The notes under the pieces: generated by a model | Databases searched by the model: none | The model's input: only the letters and a program-made list of their open reading frames with translations | Told to the model about the DNA's origin: nothing | NCBI GenBank assembly: GCA_018697205.1 | Contig: JABHTG010000072.1 | Location: 1-55,385, forward strand | Direction: 5' to 3' | Length of the DNA: 55,385 bases | Source: Nitrospina sp. | GTDB taxonomy: Bacteria > Nitrospinota > Nitrospinia > Nitrospinales > VA-1 | Program-made: the position numbers and the translations under genes | Part shown: piece by piece, positions 45,866-54,644 of the stretch | Position numbering within the stretch: position 1 is the first letter of the stretch | Layout of the letters: every line of letters begins with the position of its first letter

Positions 45866-46843
45866 ATGCGCGCGATTGATCAAATTGATGAAGTTGAACT
45901 AAATCAGATCATTGAAAGTGAATGGAATTATTTATTGTCTGAAGCTAGTAATTGGAGTCTTCTTCGCGGTAAACAGGATATGGAAATTCTGGAACACGTT
46001 CTTCGGTGTATTTTGCATGTTGGCAATACATCAGATCATGCTGAAGACTTCGCTGCGTGTGTAAATGTTCAAAACTCTGATGGTGGTTGGTCTAAGATGT
46101 CGCATGCAGAAAAAACATCGATCTGGATTACAACTTTTGTTGGATTGAAGTTATGCCGTGGGAACCTTATTCTAAAAAACCAAAAAATTGAAGAGTCAAT
46201 TCAACGTGCCTTAGAGTATGTGTTGTCTAGTCAAGAAGATGATGGGCATTGGTCTGACGTAGAATGGTCGCACTTAGATACTACTTGTTCAGTAACCGTG
46301 TTTCTTACAGTTTATCAAGTTACACATGATCAAAAGAAGGATGACAGGATTAACAAAGCTCGTAGGCGAGGATATGATTTTATTATGAATTGGCAGCGTG
46401 GCTCAGGTTTATGGAAGGATGATACATTTCATCCTGCAGGAATTGAAACAACAGCTCATCTTATGCAATATACCTTAATACCGGCATATTTTATGGATGG
46501 AATAGAAGAGGCACAAAAAATATGTCTTGATGCAGCTGATAGTCTGGTTGATGAACAAGCAGAAAATGGTTCGTGGGATAGTGAGAATATGGACCACACG
46601 ATGGATGCTTGCCGCAATTTAATTTTGGTAGCAGATACATTTAACCAAAAAGAGAAATACTCCTCTGTTATTCGAAAAGGGGTCCGTTGGCTCTTAGATG
46701 AGAAAAATGAACTAGGCTGGGGTGACTTTAAGGAAGAGCCTACTAACGTTGAAAGGACAGCCGACGGATTGGATACCCTTCTCAAGTACCGACGATTTTG
46801 CTCCGACGAACCTATGTCACATTTTTGGGCATACAGTAAATAG
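45866..46843 (+). CDS. Single-domain terpene cyclase/prenyltransferase-fold protein
   Basis: 325 residues. Five repeats of the alpha-alpha barrel are visible, each with a QxxDGxW-like turn: NVQNSDGGW (near 71), SSQEDDGHW (near 115), NWQRGSGLW, DEQAENGSW and LLDEKNELGWG. The fold is that of squalene cyclases and protein prenyltransferase beta subunits, but the protein is half the size of a 630-residue hopene cyclase. EWSHLDTTC (about 133-141) lies where class II cyclases have the acidic DxDD, but only one Asp is present. GAGGT gives a good ribosome binding site. Its substrate is unknown. Confidence 0.75.
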   Translation: MRAIDQIDEVELNQIIESEWNYLLSEASNWSLLRGKQDMEILEHVLRCILHVGNTSDHAEDFAACVNVQNSDGGWSKMSHAEKTSIWITTFVGLKLCRGNLILKNQKIEESIQRALEYVLSSQEDDGHWSDVEWSHLDTTCSVTVFLTVYQVTHDQKKDDRINKARRRGYDFIMNWQRGSGLWKDDTFHPAGIETTAHLMQYTLIPAYFMDGIEEAQKICLDAADSLVDEQAENGSWDSENMDHTMDACRNLILVADTFNQKEKYSSVIRKGVRWLLDEKNELGWGDFKEEPTNVERTADGLDTLLKYRRFCSDEPMSHFWAYSK

Positions 46844-46889
46844 CTAAAATTTCTATTTATTTACCATTTGCAACAACTATAATTATCTA

Positions 46890-47639
46890 ATGCAAGCAGT
46901 TATCCTTCTCGCCGGATATGGATCACGTCTGGGTCGCGACGACATTGCCCACAAAAGTCTTTTACCTTTTGCTGACGAAACGTTGCTCTCAAGACATCTA
47001 TCCTGTTTAAATTCTTTAGGTATAAGTTGCGCTTACCTAGTTGTTGGCCACAATAAAGAAGATGTAAAACAATATGTGAGAGGCCTTAACCTAGACCTTG
47101 AGTGCAAATTTGTTGACAACGATTTGTATCGTACTACTGGTAACACTTTGTCAATGGTCATGGGTTTACGCTTTTGTACAGAGGATGTCGTTGTTCTTGA
47201 CGGAGATGTGCTTTATCCTCAACCTGAGTTTTGCAAATATGTTAAAAATTCGAAATCAACATCCTTCGCATTAATTCCTTCAGATATAGACAATACAGAG
47301 TCAACTAAAACGTTGATTCGACGAGATGGTAAAATAGGGGTGTTTGTCACAAAGAGAGACCTGACCATCGAGGAAAAAAATAATTTTATTTTCGGTGGAG
47401 AAGCGATTGGTTTTTTTAAACTTTCCTCAGAGAATTGTGAAAAATTTATAAAACATTATGAAAATTTTGAGTCCAAATACTTAGAGCTTTTATGGGAAAT
47501 TCCATTCACTGATTTTGCTAAGTCTGTAGACCTTAGCGTCTGGTCAATTACAGAAGGTCCAGCTTGTTTTGAAATCGATACTCAGGATGATTATGAACAA
47601 GCTTTATTGACTTTTCAAAAATACAGAGAAAAATTTTAA
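46890..47639 (+). CDS. Nucleotidyltransferase, sugar- or choline-phosphate type
   Basis: 249 residues. MQAVILLAGYGSRLGRDDIAHKSLLPF is the nucleotide-binding loop, with the GxGxRL motif and a following Lys. VVVLDGDVLYPQPEF supplies the metal Asp residues. NTLSMVMGL is typical of LicC/phosphonate-type cytidylyltransferases and GlmU-like enzymes. It activates a phosphorylated head group with CTP or UTP. A TATAAT ends 6 bp before the ATG (46878-46883), the same arrangement as the gene at 45127. The cyclase-fold gene and HAD gene lie on either side. Confidence 0.85.
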   Translation: MQAVILLAGYGSRLGRDDIAHKSLLPFADETLLSRHLSCLNSLGISCAYLVVGHNKEDVKQYVRGLNLDLECKFVDNDLYRTTGNTLSMVMGLRFCTEDVVVLDGDVLYPQPEFCKYVKNSKSTSFALIPSDIDNTESTKTLIRRDGKIGVFVTKRDLTIEEKNNFIFGGEAIGFFKLSSENCEKFIKHYENFESKYLELLWEIPFTDFAKSVDLSVWSITEGPACFEIDTQDDYEQALLTFQKYREKF

Positions 47640-47747
47640 CAGGCTACTTTCATTTTTCTATTTTCTTAACCTAAAGCTTATTAACTTATCGTGCCTCAAT
47701 GGAAAAGGTTAAACTTTAGCCATTTAAATTTTTAAAATGGAGGTCAG

Positions 47748-48440
47748 GTGCTATCTAAGTACAAGGCGGTTTTTTTTGATGTAGGGGGAACACTTCTTCG
47801 AGTTGAGCCGTCTGTTGGAGATGTTTACGCAAACTATGCTCGACCTTTTGGATTCCAGGGATCAGCTGAAGAGCTGAATCAACTTTTTCAAAAAGAGTGG
47901 TCTAATTTTGGCGGGATTGAATCTTTAGGCAAAAATAGTGGTGAGCAAGAAGAAAAAAATTTTTGGAAAAAACTTGTTTTTCAGGTTTTTGAACACTCTG
48001 GTGGTCTTGAAAACTATGAAGGTTATTTCGAAATTATTTATAAGGCTTTTGAACGTAAAGAGCATTGGCATGTTTTTGATGATGTTATTAGTTCAGGTCT
48101 TTTAAGAAAGTTGAAGCAATCTGGGGCTACGCTAGGGGTTATTTCTAACTGGGATTCACGCCTTCATACGATTTTGGAAAGTACAGGTCTTGCCGGTTAT
48201 TTTGACTTTATTTTAGCATCTGCTGAGGTAGGGTCAGCTAAGCCAGATAAAAATATTTTTTTTGAAGCCATTAGAATAAGTAAGGTTAGTTTGCAGGAAG
48301 CCTGTCATATAGGTGACGATATCCGTGCAGATATTCAAGGTGCTAACAGCATTGGGATGGAAGCTATACTTATAGACCGAAACAAAAAGCACAAAAAAAA
48401 TGGTCTCACTACCGTGAGTTGTTTTCAAGAATTGCTATGA
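47748..48440 (+). CDS. HAD-IA family hydrolase
   Basis: 230 residues starting at GTG with GGAGGT 4-5 bp upstream. Motif I is VFFDVGGTLLRVEP; the first acidic residue is Asp11 but the second, normally Asp, is Gly13, as in REG-2-like HADs. Motif II is VISNWD. Motif III/IV are GSAKPDKNIF and CHIGDDIRADIQGA. The group includes phosphatases and dehalogenases. It may dephosphorylate a precursor for the neighbouring nucleotidyltransferase. The substrate is unknown. Confidence 0.85.
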   Translation: MLSKYKAVFFDVGGTLLRVEPSVGDVYANYARPFGFQGSAEELNQLFQKEWSNFGGIESLGKNSGEQEEKNFWKKLVFQVFEHSGGLENYEGYFEIIYKAFERKEHWHVFDDVISSGLLRKLKQSGATLGVISNWDSRLHTILESTGLAGYFDFILASAEVGSAKPDKNIFFEAIRISKVSLQEACHIGDDIRADIQGANSIGMEAILIDRNKKHKKNGLTTVSCFQELL

Positions 48441-48539
48441 AAAATAATTTAGAATTCGTTTAAGTCTTTTTTTTGCTAGCTGTTTTGCATTCTATTGATT
48501 TGCTAGTCGAAAGATTTATCTCTAAAAACCTTAATTAGA

Positions 48540-50069
48540 TTAATTTTCTTTAGAGCTTAAAGTTTTCTCTGAGGTCTTCCAGGTTTTTCTCCACCTAATA
48601 AATTCCCAGATTAAAAATATATAAAATGGAGTATATTCTAGCCAAGCGACAAAAACTGAATACTGAGTTATGTTCTGATAGTCAAAATAAAAATCAAGAT
48701 AATATAATCCGATGAGCCCAGTTAGACAGATTAGAGATCGTGAATGGAAAATGCATAGAAAAGGAACCGTCCAGCATAGGTACCAGGGATTTTGAACAGG
48801 ACTTACAAGGAATACAAGCACAATTATCACAAAAATATTTCGCAGATATTCCCTTGGAGAGTTTATATTTGAGCCTTGTTTAATAATTAAATAAGCTATC
48901 GCAGCTATAATGATCAAGCCTGTGATACTTTTTGCAAATAGCATGGTATTGCTAAAAAAAATAATTTCTTTAGCACTGGTTAGTTTTGAAATGTTTTTAA
49001 GAACATATAATAAAATTGCGAACAGGCTATCATTACTTTGCCAATAGACGCTGTATGTTTTTAATCCTTCAAAAACTCTTCCTCCTAAATTAATAAAAGG
49101 TAGGTAGAAAACTGTAATTACGGTACAAAATACAACTAAGTGAAGCGTTGGAGTTGTTATGCTGCGCACCCTATTTTCTTGTGCGAGAAGCCAGGACCTT
49201 TGAAGGTAAAAAGGAAGAAGAACAGCAGAATAAAATTTTCCAAGAATGCTTAATGCTAGAAAAAAAAAGGATCCCACCATTTTTTTTTGTATAAGAAAAT
49301 ATATAGACGCGCAAAGGCAAGAGATGCCAATTATATCCAAGTGGGTTGAATTATAAGTTTCCTTGATCATTAAGGGGGACCAAAAGTAAACTAGGCTAAA
49401 ATTTTGATTTAGATTTAAGGACCTTAATGTGCGTATGATGAAAAACATTCCCATTAAATCAAACGCCATAAATATTGCTCGCAAGGTTAATAGGCTGTCT
49501 GAGTTAATTTGCTGGGAGAAACGAAACACATATTGAGATAGAGGTGGATATATAGTGGGAATTTCGGGGTGGTTAATTCTTTCCATGTAACGTAGGGAAC
49601 GGTCATTTTTCCACTTTAAATCATATAGAATGGCTAGTTCCCTTTGTTCGTTTTTTCCGTAGTTTGCATTAAAATACTCTGAGTTTTGAACTTTTATTGA
49701 CTTATATTTGTTTATTTCTTCTGGGGAAAATTTAAAGGGATTAACTTTGTTCGCAAAAACTTTTCCGTCCCAAAGATAACGGTATACGTCGTCTTCTTGA
49801 ATTTGTTGAGAAGGGAGTATCGCAAAACGAAATAATAATCCAAAGGAAATCAGGACCCAGAATGTTTTTTGAGTCCAGTTAGATTTAAAGACAGAAAGAC
49901 AAGCAAGTGCGTAAAGCGCAAATAGAGTAAAGTATATAGCAAGGTATTCAAGAATAGGTCGTTCGGCATAACCTTCGCCCCAGTTAAAACTTTTAGAAAG
50001 ATCTGTTAATACTAAATACAGGATTAAACTCAATAGACCAAGAAAACCTATAAAAATATGTGATCGCAT
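48540..50069 (-). CDS. Membrane glycosyltransferase, GT87/mannosyltransferase-like
   Basis: 509 residues with about 12 membrane helices. The first periplasmic loop carries IQEDDVYRYLWDGKVFANKVNPF, an acidic loop typical of polyprenyl-phosphate-mannose transferases. YPPLSQYVFRFSQ and the FSLVYFWSPLMIKETYNSTHLD segment are also family marks. It probably uses a lipid-linked sugar at the outer face of the inner membrane. The acceptor is unknown. It is a single gene, divergent from dciA. Confidence 0.82.
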   Translation of the reverse strand: MRSHIFIGFLGLLSLILYLVLTDLSKSFNWGEGYAERPILEYLAIYFTLFALYALACLSVFKSNWTQKTFWVLISFGLLFRFAILPSQQIQEDDVYRYLWDGKVFANKVNPFKFSPEEINKYKSIKVQNSEYFNANYGKNEQRELAILYDLKWKNDRSLRYMERINHPEIPTIYPPLSQYVFRFSQQINSDSLLTLRAIFMAFDLMGMFFIIRTLRSLNLNQNFSLVYFWSPLMIKETYNSTHLDIIGISCLCASIYFLIQKKMVGSFFFLALSILGKFYSAVLLPFYLQRSWLLAQENRVRSITTPTLHLVVFCTVITVFYLPFINLGGRVFEGLKTYSVYWQSNDSLFAILLYVLKNISKLTSAKEIIFFSNTMLFAKSITGLIIIAAIAYLIIKQGSNINSPREYLRNIFVIIVLVFLVSPVQNPWYLCWTVPFLCIFHSRSLICLTGLIGLYYLDFYFDYQNITQYSVFVAWLEYTPFYIFLIWEFIRWRKTWKTSEKTLSSKEN

Positions 50070-50282
50070 AATCTATAAAAATTATAAAATTAAGATGAGG
50101 CCTTTTTTGTTAAGAAGTTCTTTATCCGGCGATAAAATATTAAGATTAATTTTTTTAGTTTTATTGCGGGGAACTAAAATTAACAATATTTAATAAGGTC
50201 TAAAAAGATCTTTATATTGTTGAGCAACATAGCTAAAATAAATACAATATTCAAAAAAATAATTCTTCTGGCTTAGATCTAA

Positions 50283-50705
50283 ATGAGTAAAAAAAATTAT
50301 ACGGGTTGGGAAACCATACGATCTGTGCTTGCAAAATCAGTTACTCAGATCGACGATAACGCGACCAAGTCTTTGGCTTGGTATGACTTTCAGTGGAGAC
50401 TTGTGGTAGGCAAGGACCTAGCATCTGTAACAAAGGTTAAAAAAATTTCGAGTAAAAGTTTGTTTGTTTCAGTATCAGACCGTGTTTGGGTTTCGGCTTT
50501 GGATTCTTTGCGTGAGAAAATTATCAATACTATTAATCAACATGCCGGATCGGTCTTAGTAAATAGGATTGTTTTTCAAGAAAGTTCAGTTGCAGACCTT
50601 GGTATAAAAAAGCCTACCAAAGAGAAAAAATCTTATTCGTTGGAGCAAAATAAAATACAAACACTTAAGTCTGAAGTTGGAGACCAGTATGAAGAATATA
50701 CTTAA
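50283..50705 (+). CDS. dciA: DciA-like (DUF721) protein
   Basis: 140 residues. The DUF721 pattern covers residues 5-90: SVLAKSVTQIDDNATKSLAWYDFQWRL, VGKDLASVTKVKKISSKSLFVSVSDRVWVSAL. DciA loads the replicative helicase DnaB in bacteria that lack DnaC. A Lys-rich tail follows. The stop overlaps the start of the TPR lipoprotein by 17 bp. It is followed by envelope and isoprenoid genes, so its place in the operon is not functional. Confidence 0.85.
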   Translation: MSKKNYTGWETIRSVLAKSVTQIDDNATKSLAWYDFQWRLVVGKDLASVTKVKKISSKSLFVSVSDRVWVSALDSLREKIINTINQHAGSVLVNRIVFQESSVADLGIKKPTKEKKSYSLEQNKIQTLKSEVGDQYEEYT

Positions 50706-52506
50706 CCGTATTAGTCGTAAATTAAAGGTAGTTTTATTAGTTGCGATAGTGACTTTCGTCTCTAATTGCACCATAACTTCAAGAATTCCAGTTTCCCAAA
50801 ATATGAATTTGTCTAATTCATACGCTGTCAAGGTTGTTGAGAAGAAACTACCTGGGGGGGAAACTCGTAAAGATATTAGGGACCCTCGAGCTTACTATCA
50901 TTATTTAATGGCTTTGCGTGCAGTTGAAGGTCACCAATTTGAAAAAGCCTCGGCGAACTTTCGTAAGGTAGTTCAGTTTGATCCAGGTAGTTTTAAATTT
51001 TCTTATCAATTGGCTATAAATCTTATTCGGGCAGGCACAATTGAGGATGCCTATAAGACTCTGGAGGAGTCTTTAACTCGTTTTCCAGATAGTCCTGAGC
51101 TGAATATGATGATTGGGGATATTCTCTCTGCACGAGGTGAAAATGAGAGAGCCTTAAGTCATTATCAAATCGTGATTGACTCTGCGTCCGGATTAGCAAG
51201 AGCCTACCTTCTAAGTGGTTCGATTTACGAAGCCCAACAAAAATACGATTATGCAGAAGATATGTACAGAAAAGTACTCCAGATAGAACCAGACAATCCT
51301 TTGGGATACCACTTTCTTGCAAGGATGCAGATTATTAAGGGAAAGTTAGAAAATGCCCAAAAGTCTTTAAATCAGACTTTAAAACTGAGACCAAACCTTT
51401 TGCAAACTAGAAGTTGGCTTGCTTGGGTTTTGGAGGCACAGGGCAAACCTGATGAAGCTAAAAAGCAATACAAGATTCTTTTAAAGCTAGATCCTTTAAA
51501 CGAAACTATTCATAAACGCATGACCACTATGAAAGGTTCAGTTATTCCGGTGGTTGTAAACTCAAGTAAATACCGTGCGTCTGCAGAAAAATTTATAGGT
51601 GCTCCAGATACCCATTTAAAAATAGGGGCTATTTATTACGAGCAGGGAATTTATTTGAAAGCGCTTGATGAGTTTCAGTTGCTCCAGCATCGAAAACAGG
51701 ACAAAGAAATTCTAATGACGCTTGGGCGTATTTATGAAATTCTTGGGCGTACAGATCGAGCTATTCAAGAAATAAGTCGTTTGATAATGCTAGAGTCTGG
51801 TAGTGCGCCTTTAAAGATTTACCTCGCGCGTTTGTATAGCATGAATAAGGATACTAAAAAAGTAGCACCATTGATTGAAGAAGCTATTAAAATAGACCAA
51901 AATAATGATGGCCTATATCATTCGTTAGCTATTGCTTATATCGCTGTTGATCAATTAGATAAAGCCATTAATGCGATACAAAAAGCCATTTCTATAGAAC
52001 CAGACAAAGATTCTTATTATTTTGAGTTGGGAGCTCTCCTAGAACGAACAGGTAAATTTGAGCTAGCTATAAAAAACATAAAACGATCAATCGAGCTTAA
52101 TCCTATGCATTCCAATGCACATAATTTTTTGGGGTATATATATGCTGAGCAAGGGAAATCGTTGGATAAAGCTCTAGTCCATTTGAATAAAGCGCTTTCT
52201 ATTCAGCCTAAAAACGGCTATTTTCTTGACAGCCTGAGTTGGATTTATTTTAAGAAGGGTGAACCAGAAAAAGCTCTTAGAGAAATTAAAAAAGCTATGG
52301 TTTATTCATCCCCTGATCCAGTTCTATATAGCCATTTGGGAGATATCCATTTTTCGTTGACTAACTATACAGAAGCAGGCAAGGCATGGGAAAAAAGTCT
52401 TTTCCTTACTTTAAAAAAAATAGATGATATTGATGGCGAAATACCCAATCCTAAGGAGCTAGAAAAAAAAATTCAAAAGGCACAAAGGTTTATGAGTAAT
52501 AATTAA
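50689..52506 (+). CDS. TPR-repeat lipoprotein (about 605 residues)
   Basis: The start is ATG at 50689, chosen because GGAG lies 7 bp upstream; a TTG opens the frame 4 codons earlier. A signal peptide ends in VTFVSNC, so the Cys is lipidated. At least ten TPR units follow over residues 60-600, for example YHYLMALRAVEGHQFEKA, YLLSGSIYEAQQKYDYAED and AHNFLGYIYAEQGKSLDKAL. It would act as an outer- or inner-membrane scaffold, perhaps in lipoprotein or polysaccharide assembly. It overlaps dciA and precedes a DUF4292-like lipoprotein by 47 bp. Confidence 0.9.
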   Translation: MKNILNRISRKLKVVLLVAIVTFVSNCTITSRIPVSQNMNLSNSYAVKVVEKKLPGGETRKDIRDPRAYYHYLMALRAVEGHQFEKASANFRKVVQFDPGSFKFSYQLAINLIRAGTIEDAYKTLEESLTRFPDSPELNMMIGDILSARGENERALSHYQIVIDSASGLARAYLLSGSIYEAQQKYDYAEDMYRKVLQIEPDNPLGYHFLARMQIIKGKLENAQKSLNQTLKLRPNLLQTRSWLAWVLEAQGKPDEAKKQYKILLKLDPLNETIHKRMTTMKGSVIPVVVNSSKYRASAEKFIGAPDTHLKIGAIYYEQGIYLKALDEFQLLQHRKQDKEILMTLGRIYEILGRTDRAIQEISRLIMLESGSAPLKIYLARLYSMNKDTKKVAPLIEEAIKIDQNNDGLYHSLAIAYIAVDQLDKAINAIQKAISIEPDKDSYYFELGALLERTGKFELAIKNIKRSIELNPMHSNAHNFLGYIYAEQGKSLDKALVHLNKALSIQPKNGYFLDSLSWIYFKKGEPEKALREIKKAMVYSSPDPVLYSHLGDIHFSLTNYTEAGKAWEKSLFLTLKKIDDIDGEIPNPKELEKKIQKAQRFMSNN

Positions 52507-52553
52507 CTCAACTAATGGTTCGCATTTCGCTTTAACCTAAAATATCTAACTTT

Positions 52554-53336
52554 ATGCTAACATTCTTGCGCCTGTACGTTACGGGGTGCTTGCTGATTTT
52601 TTTTATTTCCTGCCAATCCAAGGTTTTGCCTTTACCAACAAAAGCAAAGCCAACACTAAATTCGATTTCCTCCTTATTCTCTAAGCTCGAAGCTCGCAAC
52701 TTGGCTATTCGAGATGTAAAAGCATTTTTACGTACAAGGATTTCAGGAGAGAACTTTAATCAATCGTTTAGGCAGACTTTTCTTGTCAAAGGGAAGGAAG
52801 CAATGCGAGTGGATACATACAACTTCTTTCGTCAGGTTCTAGGGGTATTAATTTATAAAGGTAAAAAAACTTTAATGTATGATGCGCGAAAAAATCAAAT
52901 TGTCACAGGAGAAGAGGTTAGGGAAAATATGCGTAGAATTTTAGGGACTTATATAGACTTTGGTGGTTATATTAGTTTGTTTTCAGGTGAGATACCGCAC
53001 CTTTCTTATTTACAGACGAAAGCTTCAAATTGGAATAGCGATCAAACCGTTTTGCACATTGAAATGTTTAACCAAAAAACAGGTGAGCAGGTAGACCTTG
53101 GAGTCGATGCTCATACGTTGTTGCCAAAATCATTGATATTAGCCCAAGGTACTCACGAAGTTTATAGAGTATATTGGGACGACTACAAGAAGATCGATGA
53201 GTTGGACTTTGCTCACAAGGTTACGATCGAAATTAAGTCTAAAAAACAATTGATCGTAGTAACGTATTCAGAGGTAGTGGTTAATCAAGGTATCCCTCTT
53301 GAGGCATTTGAGCTGGCATCAGGATTGATGAACTGA
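52554..53336 (+). CDS. DUF4292/LolB-like lipoprotein
   Basis: 260 residues. Signal peptide with lipobox LIFFISC. The LolA/LolB fold is suggested by FRQTFLVKGKEAMRVDTYNF, KKTLMYDARKNQIVTGEE and a C-terminal LIVVTYSEVVVNQGI. Related lipoproteins bind a lipid or lipoprotein at the outer membrane. It lies between the TPR lipoprotein and ispE; the same order is common in deltaproteobacterial genomes. It might be the outer-membrane partner of the lipid-carrier genes elsewhere in the window. Confidence 0.78.
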   Translation: MLTFLRLYVTGCLLIFFISCQSKVLPLPTKAKPTLNSISSLFSKLEARNLAIRDVKAFLRTRISGENFNQSFRQTFLVKGKEAMRVDTYNFFRQVLGVLIYKGKKTLMYDARKNQIVTGEEVRENMRRILGTYIDFGGYISLFSGEIPHLSYLQTKASNWNSDQTVLHIEMFNQKTGEQVDLGVDAHTLLPKSLILAQGTHEVYRVYWDDYKKIDELDFAHKVTIEIKSKKQLIVVTYSEVVVNQGIPLEAFELASGLMN

Positions 53337-53366
53337 GAGGTCATTGGTAACCGTAGCAATAATATT

Positions 53367-54257
53367 ATGATATTAAAATTAAAAACCCCCGCCAAAGTTA
53401 ACTTAGGTCTTCATATTCACGGGAAGAGACAAGATGGATTTCATGAATTGGAAACTATTTTTCAAATGGTATCTTTGTATGATGATGTGGAGTTAGAACT
53501 TTTGTCCTCAGGAATAATGTTAGAATGCGATACACTAGGAGTTCCTGCAGATGATACCAACCTTGTGTATAAGGCTGCCCTTCTATTGCAAAAATCCTAT
53601 CAAGTGAAAAAAGGAGTAAGCATTCGGTTGAAAAAAAAAATTCCTTTCGGTGCGGGACTTGGAGGTGGCAGCGGTAATGCCGCTGGTGTCCTTATGGGGC
53701 TGAATCGTTTGTGGAGTTTGAATATTGCTCGAGAGAATCTTTTTACGTTGGCTGCTGAATTAGGCTCGGATGTTCCATTTTTTCTTACTTCGCCTTGCGC
53801 ATTGGGAATGGGCCGTGGGGAGCAGTTAAAGGTTCTGAAGCCCTGCCCTAAGTTTCAGGTGTTATTAGTATTTCCTGGATTTCCTATCGCTACTTCTTGG
53901 GTGTATCAGAATCTAAGATTGAAGTTGACAAAAAGGCCAAATAATATTAGCATCCTGCGGAAAAACCTATCCTTATCTGACATCACAAGCTTAGGGTTAA
54001 ACCTATATAATGATTTAGAACCTGTTGTGATTCAAAGGTTTCCTGAAGTCCAAGTAGTCAAGGATGAGTTGCAGGCTTGGGGTGCATTGGGTGTCCTTTT
54101 GTGTGGTAGCGGGTCTACTGTGTTTGGAATTTTTGATGACTCTGAAAAGGCTAGAGTTGCATCCGCAGGATTGAATGGAGATTGGGAAAGAGTTATAGCA
54201 GAAACTATTGAAAACTTTGATGAATTTTTCCCGGAGGAAATCCTAAACTATCCCTGA
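53367..54257 (+). CDS. ispE: 4-diphosphocytidyl-2-C-methyl-D-erythritol kinase
   Basis: 296 residues. GHMP kinase that phosphorylates CDP-ME in the MEP isoprenoid pathway. The start KTPAKVNLGLHIHGKRQDGFHEL, the ATP loop PFGAGLGGGSGNAAGVL and the end LLCGSGSTVFGIFDD are complete. It is the last protein gene before tRNA-Gln and prs, an order shared with many deltaproteobacteria. A 264-bp gap to the tRNA holds no gene I can see. Confidence 0.97.
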   Translation: MILKLKTPAKVNLGLHIHGKRQDGFHELETIFQMVSLYDDVELELLSSGIMLECDTLGVPADDTNLVYKAALLLQKSYQVKKGVSIRLKKKIPFGAGLGGGSGNAAGVLMGLNRLWSLNIARENLFTLAAELGSDVPFFLTSPCALGMGRGEQLKVLKPCPKFQVLLVFPGFPIATSWVYQNLRLKLTKRPNNISILRKNLSLSDITSLGLNLYNDLEPVVIQRFPEVQVVKDELQAWGALGVLLCGSGSTVFGIFDDSEKARVASAGLNGDWERVIAETIENFDEFFPEEILNYP

Positions 54258-54521
54258 CTTTAATGAAGGTTTGGGATTGATGTTCTTGGAAACTTGTGAA
54301 TATTAATTCAAGTTAGGCAGCATGACCCCAGCTTATCCTCAACGTTTTGTCGCTCAAAGCCAATGATAACTAACTGAATAGTCAGCAGGTCTGAGGGGTG
54401 GATTTTAGATAGATTTCAAAAACAAAATTTTATTGTTAAATTTAGGAAGTATTCTCATATATTAGCATTTGTATTCTTAATTGGATACAAGGTTAAGCTA
54501 ATTTAAGAGCCTAATACTGAT

Positions 54522-54597
54522 TGGGGCGTCGTCAAGCGGTTAAGACACAGGTTTTTGATGCCTGCATACGGAGGTTCGAATCCTCCCGCCCCAGCCA
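54522..54597 (+). tRNA. tRNA-Gln (anticodon TTG)
   Basis: 76 bases with encoded CCA. The acceptor stem TGGGGCG pairs with CGCCCCA, followed by discriminator G. The anticodon arm is CAGGT-TTTTGAT-GCCTG with anticodon TTG. The T-arm is GGAGG-TTCGAAT-CCTCC. It precedes prs by 47 bp and may be in the same transcript. Confidence 0.97.
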
Positions 54598-54644
54598 TTA
54601 AATACTGAAAAGATTTTTTTAAAAATTTACATAGCGGATATCAA

